From an uncultured Clostridia bacterium (GTDB lineage Bacteria; Bacillota; Clostridia; Christensenellales; UBA1242), in NCBI GenBank assembly GCA_934771675.1, contig CAKVMF010000061.1:1-6148 (forward strand): a DNA stretch of 6,148 nucleotides, in the 5' to 3' direction. Within the stretch, counting starts at the first letter, position 1. Each line of letters begins with the position of its first letter. Of the stretch, positions 1 to 4,009 are shown piece by piece. A program made the position numbers and the translations under genes. The notes under the pieces were generated by a model. The model was not told the origin of the DNA, ran no database searches, and was given only the letters and a program-made list of their open reading frames with translations.

Positions 1-138
1 TTCAATCAAACTTGCACTGTTGCCTGTTTGATTTTTATATTTGAAAGTCAATTTTTCACGAATTTCAGAAGTTTTCTTCTTTCCAAGTTCAAAATATAAT
101 GCTTCAATTTTTTGTTTAAGTTCAATTGGCAAATCCAT
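1..138 (-). CDS. Partial CDS, N-terminal 46 codons; probable Rsm22-like rRNA methyltransferase
   Basis: Only the first 46 codons are in the window; the frame is open to the left edge. The visible protein begins MDLPIELKQKIEALYFELGK and continues with a Lys-rich helical stretch ending near NSASLIE. The start ATG (136-138) is preceded by GGAG at 144-147 with a 5-nt gap, which supports this start. From memory, the opening 'LP-x-EL...' helix followed by a short basic segment and a loop resembles the N-terminus of bacterial Rsm22-family proteins (class I methyltransferase fold, related to a mitochondrial small-subunit assembly factor). The diagnostic SAM-binding and cysteine motifs would lie outside the window, so this is a tentative inference. 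It follows two RNA-modification genes on the same strand but is separated from them by a terminator, so it is probably transcribed separately. It could equally be an unrelated small helical protein. Confidence 0.5.
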   Translation of the reverse strand, partial: MDLPIELKQKIEALYFELGKKKTSEIREKLTFKYKNQTGNSASLIE

Positions 139-153
139 AGTAACTCCAACGTA

Positions 154-183
154 TTATGTTTTGCATAACACCCCAATTTTTCA
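154..183. repeat. Copy 1 of a 30-nt palindrome-containing repeat
   Basis: This 30-nt segment matches 3081-3110 at 25 of 30 positions without gaps. The shared parts are TTATGTT, CATAACACC and AATTTTTCA. It contains a short inverted repeat (152-158 with 164-170, loop of 5). It lies in the presumed 5' leader of the gene starting at 138. Its role is unknown. Confidence 0.5.
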
Positions 184-186
184 TTG

Positions 187-195
187 TTTATATCA
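187..195 (-). promoter_or_regulatory. Candidate extended -10 promoter element for the gene starting at 138
   Basis: On the minus strand TGATATAAA reads from 195 to 187, an extended -10 (TGn plus TATAAA). A poor -35 (TTGCTC, 18 nt upstream) would lie inside the preceding terminator stem. The predicted transcription start near 181 would give a leader of about 43 nt that includes the palindrome at 152-170. The sequence is A/T-rich, so a chance match is possible. Confidence 0.35.
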
Positions 196-202
196 AAAAT
201 TT

Positions 203-228
203 AAAAAATGGAGCAAATTTTTGCTCCA
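203..228 (-). terminator. Intrinsic terminator of the CBS / methyltransferase / pseudouridine synthase operon
   Basis: An 8-bp perfect stem (209-216 with 221-228, TGGAGCAA / TTGCTCCA, loop of 4) is followed on the minus strand by six T residues (208-203). It begins 4 nt after the stop codon of the pseudouridine synthase gene, and so ends the three-gene transcript. Confidence 0.85.
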
Positions 229-232
229 CTTG

Positions 233-943
233 TTAATCATCGTTATTTGTTGTTAGTGAAAGATATTTTTCGAGTTTAAATTCATTCCAAGCTGGTTTAT
301 CTTCAGGTGGATAAACTCTAAATATCATTTTTTGTTTTGTAACAGGATGGCTGAATGAAAGTTCACAAGCAAACAAATTTAGCATAACTTTGTCCATATT
401 TTCACCACCATACTTTTGATCGCCATAAACAGGACATTTGATACTCTTCATTTGAACACGAATTTGATGCCCCCTTCCAGAATACAATTTAACCTTAACA
501 AGTGAATGGTTTGTTTCTTTGTTGTATTCAAGAGTTTCATAATCAAGTTCAGCACGTTTTGCACCAGTTGTTGAACTTGGAACAATAAGAGCCATGTTGG
601 TCTTTTCATCTTTTTTCAAATAACTTACAATCTTACCCTTGCTTTCTCTTGGTTTTCCGCAAACAACAGCCAAGTAAGTCTTATCAAAATCACCATTTTT
701 AAGTTGCTCAGAAAGTCTTGTTGCAGCTTTGCTAGTTTTTGCAAAAACAATAGCACCACCTGTTGGTCTATCAAGTCTGTGAATAGTTCCAAGCCAAGCC
801 TCGCCAGGTTTGTTGTATTTTTCTTTCAAATACTCTTTAACCTGTGTCCAAAGGTCCTTGTCGCCAGTTTCATCAGGTTGACTTGCCACACCTTGTGGTT
901 TGTTTACAACAATAATGTGATTGTCTTCATATAAAATATCCAT
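233..943 (-). CDS. RluA-family RNA pseudouridine synthase
   Basis: The 236-residue protein is a pseudouridine synthase of the RluA/RluC/RluD family, which isomerises specific uridines in rRNA or tRNA in the cytoplasm. The opening LYEDNHIIVVNKPQGV is the family's first conserved block. The catalytic motif HRLDRPTGG is at residues 55-63, with Asp58 as the expected nucleophile. GRGHQIRVQM at 156-165 is the conserved basic block, and LFACELSFSHP at 190-200 matches the family's C-terminal strand. There is no N-terminal S4 domain; the length fits the short, S4-less members, whose targets vary, so the modified site cannot be assigned. The start is supported by GGAG (949-952) 5 nt upstream. It is the last gene of the operon, 14 nt after the methyltransferase gene and 4 nt before a terminator. 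Family assignment is firm; substrate is unknown. Confidence 0.93.
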   Translation of the reverse strand: MDILYEDNHIIVVNKPQGVASQPDETGDKDLWTQVKEYLKEKYNKPGEAWLGTIHRLDRPTGGAIVFAKTSKAATRLSEQLKNGDFDKTYLAVVCGKPRESKGKIVSYLKKDEKTNMALIVPSSTTGAKRAELDYETLEYNKETNHSLVKVKLYSGRGHQIRVQMKSIKCPVYGDQKYGGENMDKVMLNLFACELSFSHPVTKQKMIFRVYPPEDKPAWNEFKLEKYLSLTTNNDD

Positions 944-957
944 AATATCTCCATTTT

Positions 958-1827
958 TTACTTTTCAAATAAGAAAAATCCACTAGTTCCGCAAGGAAGA
1001 CTAACTCCCTTTTCTTCAGTTGGAAGGCAAAGTTCATAAGCTTCGCATTTTCCGTTAAATTTTGAACCAACTGAAATGTTTAATATATCTTCCAAAACAG
1101 TAGCACCGAGCCCTGTTGTGTAACTGTTAATCAAAACAAACAATGGATTATCTGAAAGCACTTCGGTGCAAAGTTCAACGAAATCATGAAGATTATCTTC
1201 AAGTTTCCAAATTTCACCCTTTGCGCCTCTTCCATAACTTGGCGGATCCATGATTATTGCATCGTATTTATGTCCACGTTTAATTTCACGCTGAACAAAC
1301 TTAAAGCAATCATCAACAATATATCTAACACTTGCATCTTGAAGTCCTGAAAGTCTGATATTCTCTTTGCATCTGTCAACCATGTTTTTTGCAGCATCAA
1401 CGTGACAAACACTTGCTCCTGCTGATGCACAAGCAACGGTTGCACCGCCTGTATAACCAAACAAATTCAAAACTGAAATAGGTCTGTTTGCATTTTTAAT
1501 AAGGTCTATCATCTTGTCCCAGTTGTAAGCTTGTTCTGGAAATAAGCCAGTGTGCTTAAAACCCATGGTTTTGAGTGAAAACTTCAAATTTTTGTATGAA
1601 ACAGTCCACTCATCTGGCGTGTTTTTCAAATATTGCCAATGTCCACCACCTGTTTCACTTCTGTGATACCAAGCATGTAAACCTTTATATTTTGAAAGAT
1701 TTGATTTTGCATGCCAAATAACTTGAGGGTCTGGACGAAGCAAAATAACTCCATTCCAATCTTCAAGTTTTTCACCATCACCGGTAGCAATAACTTTGTA
1801 ATCTTTCCAATCGTGTGTTAATTTCAT
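958..1827 (-). CDS. Class I SAM-dependent methyltransferase, COG1092 (RlmI/RlmK-like)
   Basis: The 289-residue protein is a Rossmann-fold methyltransferase of the COG1092 type, a group that includes the 23S rRNA enzymes RlmI and the RlmK half of RlmKL. SAM-binding motif I is VLNLFGYTGGATVACASAGA at residues 119-138, followed by the acidic strand end CHVDAAK (141-147). The motif IV signature MDPPSYGRG is at 193-201, and NPP/DPP-type tetrads of this kind suit methylation of a base or its exocyclic amine. The first ~90 residues form the N-terminal extension that often sits before the catalytic domain here. The PUA domain of true RlmI is not apparent, and there is no obvious TC-type catalytic cysteine after motif IV, so I do not assign m5C activity. 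The RBS AAGGAA overlaps the stop of the upstream gene, with only 8 nt between the genes, which argues for translational coupling. Substrate (probably rRNA) is inferred from the family and the pseudouridine synthase next door. Confidence 0.88.
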   Translation of the reverse strand: MKLTHDWKDYKVIATGDGEKLEDWNGVILLRPDPQVIWHAKSNLSKYKGLHAWYHRSETGGGHWQYLKNTPDEWTVSYKNLKFSLKTMGFKHTGLFPEQAYNWDKMIDLIKNANRPISVLNLFGYTGGATVACASAGASVCHVDAAKNMVDRCKENIRLSGLQDASVRYIVDDCFKFVQREIKRGHKYDAIIMDPPSYGRGAKGEIWKLEDNLHDFVELCTEVLSDNPLFVLINSYTTGLGATVLEDILNISVGSKFNGKCEAYELCLPTEEKGVSLPCGTSGFFLFEK

Positions 1828-1835
1828 AAAATTCC

Positions 1836-2555
1836 TTAATAGTTATCCAAAATCGTGTTTAAATCAATAATATCAGCGCTAACAATAACCGCTTTTGCTG
1901 GCTCGGTGTAATTTCCATTTTCTGTTAAAATTACACTTGAAAGTTTGCGGTTTTGTTGAAACATATAAAGTAAGTTTTCAATAGTAAGGCTCGTTGGAGC
2001 AACTTCATAGTGGTTGGTTTCGGTAAAAATATCCAAGCATTTTGAAACTGGTTGATTGATAGAATCATCAATATCCTGCCCCAAAGTTATAAATTTTCCA
2101 ATAGAATCAACAATCATCTTTCTGTTGATAACACCAACAAGTGTTCCAGAAATGTAAACCGGAACAACCGAATAACCTGATTTGCTCATTTCAGAAACAA
2201 CATCTTTCAAAAGAGTGTCACCAGAAACGCAAAAAACACTACGTGGTCTTAAACACTCAATAACTCTTGGTGGTGTGTTGATGATTCTTGCAATCTTTTC
2301 AAGTTTTTCAACAACATCAAGGTTTGGCTCAGCAATAAGTTCATCACTGCTTTTGTGAACAATCGCATTTCTAAGTCTAGCATAATCAATCAAATCTTCT
2401 TCAAACTTGCGAACAACAGTGTTAACAGTTGCAACCTTGCGAATCATATCGGTAAATGTAAGGGTTCTTTTGATTGAATAAATATCACGAAGCCCTTGGT
2501 CCAACCTGTTATATGCAGCAATAAATCTTAAACCATTTTGATTTTTTGTTTCCAT
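1836..2555 (-). CDS. HEPN-like N-terminal domain fused to a CBS-domain pair; function unknown
   Basis: The 239-residue soluble protein has two parts. Residues about 7-95 are predicted helical and contain ARLRNAIVHKS (59-69), an R-x4-H motif (Arg62, His67) of the form seen in HEPN domains, which are RNases or their inactive relatives. Residues about 96-239 look like a CBS (Bateman) pair. The first repeat is clear, with FCVSGDTLLKDVVSEM then SVVPVYISGTLVGVINR (108-145). The second is degenerate, ending in VIVSADIIDL (223-232). CBS pairs commonly bind adenine nucleotides such as AMP, ATP or SAM; the ligand here is unknown. A plausible but unproven reading is a nucleotide-sensing regulator or RNA-binding protein. 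It is first in an operon with two RNA-modification enzymes. The start is supported by AAGGAG (2561-2566) 5 nt upstream. CBS assignment is fairly firm; HEPN rests on one motif plus helical context. Confidence 0.75.
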   Translation of the reverse strand: METKNQNGLRFIAAYNRLDQGLRDIYSIKRTLTFTDMIRKVATVNTVVRKFEEDLIDYARLRNAIVHKSSDELIAEPNLDVVEKLEKIARIINTPPRVIECLRPRSVFCVSGDTLLKDVVSEMSKSGYSVVPVYISGTLVGVINRKMIVDSIGKFITLGQDIDDSINQPVSKCLDIFTETNHYEVAPTSLTIENLLYMFQQNRKLSSVILTENGNYTEPAKAVIVSADIIDLNTILDNY

Positions 2556-2626
2556 AGGTTCTCCTTACTTTTCTATCATAGCAAAAATAAATGAATTTCT
2601 CAACTATTTTTTGAGATAACTTGCCC

Positions 2627-2632
2627 ATTATA
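2627..2632 (-). promoter_or_regulatory. Candidate -10 box for the three-gene minus-strand operon
   Basis: A perfect TATAAT reads on the minus strand from 2632 to 2627. The best -35 at 16-17 nt is weak (CTTAAA). The predicted start near 2620 gives a leader of about 65 nt before the ATG at 2555. That leader includes a small CTCAA/TTGAG hairpin of no clear function. It is divergent from the SRP RNA promoter. Confidence 0.5.
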
Positions 2633-2717
2633 CTCATCAAAATCCAATTTTAAGCGGAAAAATCACAAATTTTCATCAAAGTTAGACACCAAAAATTTTC
2701 GAAGATAAATTTATTGC

Positions 2718-2745
2718 TTGCATTTTAAGCAAAATATGATATAAT
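2718..2745 (+). promoter_or_regulatory. Promoter of the SRP RNA gene
   Basis: TATAAT at 2740-2745 is preceded by TGA, giving the extended -10 TGATATAAT. A weak -35, TTGCAT at 2718-2723, sits 16 nt upstream. The predicted start at 2751-2752 coincides with the first base of the SRP RNA closing helix, which supports both calls. Confidence 0.8.
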
Positions 2746-2750
2746 ACATT

Positions 2751-3025
2751 TGTGTCGAGCTAAATGGGGAGCTAGTAGTGCCCTGTAACCTGAGATCTAC
2801 TATAGCAGGATTGACCGCACTTCTAGGTATGTGGTATGGAAGGCCGCATTAAGCAAGCGATGTTGATATTAAGGTCCAAAGCAATAGAACTTTGTGAACC
2901 GTGTCAGAGCCTGACCGCAGCAGCACTAAGCAAAATCTTCTATGTGCCTTTGGGTAGCTTTAAAGGAGTTGGCTACTTGGTTTCCGCTTCGGTATCATAT
3001 ATCAAAAAGTGTGCTCGGCACTTTT
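2751..3025 (+). ncRNA. ffs: Signal recognition particle RNA, large Gram-positive type (scRNA)
   Basis: This is the RNA core of the signal recognition particle, which pairs with Ffh to deliver nascent membrane and secreted proteins to the translocon. The order of conserved blocks matches B. subtilis scRNA as I recall it. First comes the Alu domain, TGGGGAGCTAGTAGTGCCC, then the TGTAA loop motif at 2784-2788, TATAGCAGG and CTTCTAGG, with a local helix 2773-2778 / 2797-2802. The S domain follows, with GAACCGTGTCAG (2897-2907) and AGCAGCACTAAG (2919-2930), then ATGTGCC. The 5' end GTGTCGAGC (2752-2760) pairs with GCTCGGCAC (3013-3021) over 9 bp with one G-U, closing the molecule as expected. The length of about 275 nt fits the Alu-containing class. 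The domain IV tip is divergent: the usual GGAA-loop hairpin is replaced by AGCCTGACCGC at 2908-2918. The 3' end is inferred from the T-tract at 3022-3027. Confidence 0.94.
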
Positions 3026-3027
3026 TT
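3004..3027 (+). terminator. SRP RNA 3' terminator hairpin
   Basis: AAAAAGTG (3004-3011) can pair with CACTTTTT (3019-3026) around a 7-nt loop, with a run of six T at 3022-3027. The same bases 3013-3021 also form the closing helix of the SRP RNA with 2752-2760, so the two structures exclude each other. Either one places a stem directly before the T-tract. Confidence 0.65.
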
Positions 3028-3036
3028 AAAATTTTC

Positions 3037-3064
3037 AGCAACCAACCTATTTGGTTGCTTTTTT
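3037..3064 (+). terminator. Second, stronger intrinsic terminator downstream of the SRP RNA
   Basis: A perfect 8-bp stem GCAACCAA / TTGGTTGC (3038-3045 with 3051-3058, extendable by one A-T pair) with a 5-nt loop is followed by TTTTTT at 3059-3064. It would catch read-through of the highly transcribed SRP RNA gene. Confidence 0.85.
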
Positions 3065-3074
3065 CTTAGCCAAA

Positions 3075-3101
3075 AAGGTGTTATGTTAAACATAACACCT
3101 T
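3075..3101 (-). terminator. Terminator of the ART-like gene, probably bidirectional
   Basis: AAGGTGTTATG (3075-3085) and CATAACACCTT (3091-3101) form a perfect 11-bp stem with a 5-nt loop, 24 nt after the stop codon of the ART-like gene. On the minus strand it runs into five T (3076-3072, the first two within the stem). On the plus strand it is followed by AATTTTT, so it may act in both directions between convergent transcripts. Confidence 0.75.
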
Positions 3102-3110
3102 AATTTTTCA
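3081..3110. repeat. Copy 2 of the 30-nt palindrome-containing repeat
   Basis: It matches 154-183 at 25 of 30 positions. The identity covers the stem and loop edge and also the flanking AATTTTTCA, so the similarity goes beyond what two unrelated hairpins would need to share. Confidence 0.5.
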
Positions 3111-3125
3111 GCATTTGTAAAGATT

Positions 3126-3929
3126 TTAATAATCAAGACAAATTTCATTTTGTGGTTTAAATGGACGAAGTGTTCTCTCTTCTTTGTCATAAATTCTGTC
3201 ATATTCTTGTTTTGAAACGGTGATTTTGTTTCTGTTCAAAACAATAACACTTTTGTCTTTTCCAGGAAAAACAGTGATTGCATCATAGCCCAAAATAATA
3301 GCAAGTTTGCTCAAATCACGTTCCATTGCATGAAGATACTTCCCTTTTATTTCTGGATCTTTAATGCTATCCAAAAATGCTTTAAGAGTTTCAAGTCTTT
3401 GTTTTGAATATTCACTTGTTAGTGTTGTTGATGAATTGTTTAAAAAGTCTATAGTTTGAATTTCTTTAAACTCCTCTGACCCACCCTTCAAAAACTCAGA
3501 ATATTGTTGAAGCATTTTTGATGATGTTACCTGTGATGTCATCAAAAACATTTCCATCGTGTCACCGCCATTGCTTCTGTGCATATAAAAATTTGCAAGA
3601 TCTTTATCACTTGTGCAATATATTCCATTTCCATGAACACCAGTCCCAAAATATCTATCACCAGTGTCAACAAGCAAATTTGCGTGATAAGTCTTTTTTG
3701 GAGCGCCACGATACATTGCTCTAAATTTAGAAAAATCAAACTCTTTGCCTGCAACTTTTGGAAGCTTGTTAAAATCAAAACAATTTGTTATAAAAGCAAA
3801 CAAATCATCTGCTTTTTTATCACGCTGAATATACAAATCATACTCTTTTTTAAATTGTTCTTCATCTTTGTGTTTTGCGATATAATCGTAAATTGCAATC
3901 AATTTATTTTCAAAATTTATCATTCCCAT
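3126..3929 (-). CDS. ADP-ribosyltransferase-like protein, solitary
   Basis: The 267-residue protein has no signal peptide or membrane segment. Residues 1-65 are predicted helical and highly charged. The core from about 70 shows the order of an ART (PARP/toxin-like) fold. MYRGAPKK (72-79) is in the position of the first-strand Arg/His motif, with Arg74. FGTGVHGNGIYCTSDKDLANFY (94-115) corresponds to the 'G-x-GIY...A-x-x-Y' block that carries the second NAD-contacting Tyr (Tyr104). LGYDAITVF (213-221) and KSVIVLNRNKITV (226-238) resemble the last strands. By my alignment the Glu expected before that final strand is absent (Ser227 or Lys226 instead), so catalysis is uncertain. The fold call rests on motifs from memory; similar blocks occur in ARTs of phage and mobile-element polyvalent proteins. 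No antitoxin or partner gene is adjacent. The ATG at 3929 has no Shine-Dalgarno sequence; the in-frame ATG at 3923 is an alternative start. Confidence 0.65.
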   Translation of the reverse strand: MGMINFENKLIAIYDYIAKHKDEEQFKKEYDLYIQRDKKADDLFAFITNCFDFNKLPKVAGKEFDFSKFRAMYRGAPKKTYHANLLVDTGDRYFGTGVHGNGIYCTSDKDLANFYMHRSNGGDTMEMFLMTSQVTSSKMLQQYSEFLKGGSEEFKEIQTIDFLNNSSTTLTSEYSKQRLETLKAFLDSIKDPEIKGKYLHAMERDLSKLAIILGYDAITVFPGKDKSVIVLNRNKITVSKQEYDRIYDKEERTLRPFKPQNEICLDY

Positions 3930-3935
3930 ATAATT

Positions 3936-3964
3936 ATTATAACATAACCTAAAAATTTTGTCAA
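3936..3964 (-). promoter_or_regulatory. Perfect consensus sigma-A promoter of the ART-like gene
   Basis: On the minus strand TTGACA (3964-3959), a 17-nt spacer and TATAAT (3941-3936) match the consensus at all 12 positions. TGT precedes the -10, giving an extended -10. The usual 6-nt discriminator puts +1 at 3929, the A of the start codon, so the transcript is predicted to be leaderless or nearly so. Confidence 0.88.
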
Positions 3965-3969
3965 TAACA

Positions 3970-3993
3970 AAGCCACCCCGCTTGGAGTGGCTT
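3970..3993 (-). terminator. Intrinsic terminator of adhE
   Basis: On the minus strand AAGCCACTCC (3993-3984) pairs with GGGGTGGCTT (3979-3970) over 10 bp with one G-U pair and the loop AAGC. On the plus strand that wobble becomes a C/A mismatch, which supports the minus orientation. The T-tail is interrupted (TTTGTTATT) and runs straight into the -35 of the next promoter. Confidence 0.78.
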
Positions 3994-4009
3994 AAATAAT
4001 ATAATTTAT

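Noticed and set aside
41..256. Plus-strand open frame of 71 codons at the left edge
   Set aside because: It runs antisense across the edge gene, its leader and the operon terminator, with no RBS or recognisable protein.
2640..2717. Possible riboswitch or leader RNA between the divergent promoters
   Set aside because: The stretch is A/T-rich without a stable conserved stem arrangement I can recognise, and it lies upstream of the predicted starts on both strands.
2836..3069. Plus-strand open frame of 77 codons
   Set aside because: It lies almost wholly inside the SRP RNA, whose conserved blocks and closing helix explain the sequence; there is no RBS and the protein resembles nothing.
3126..3929. 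Toxin-antitoxin or prophage module around the ART-like gene
   Set aside because: No small partner gene overlaps or adjoins it, terminators close both sides, and no phage, integrase or transposase sequence is present in the window.
3579..3947. Plus-strand open frame of 122 codons opposite the ART-like gene
   Set aside because: Its product is Ile/Phe/Cys-rich as expected of the antisense of an A/T-rich gene; it overlaps the motif-bearing core on the other strand and has no RBS.
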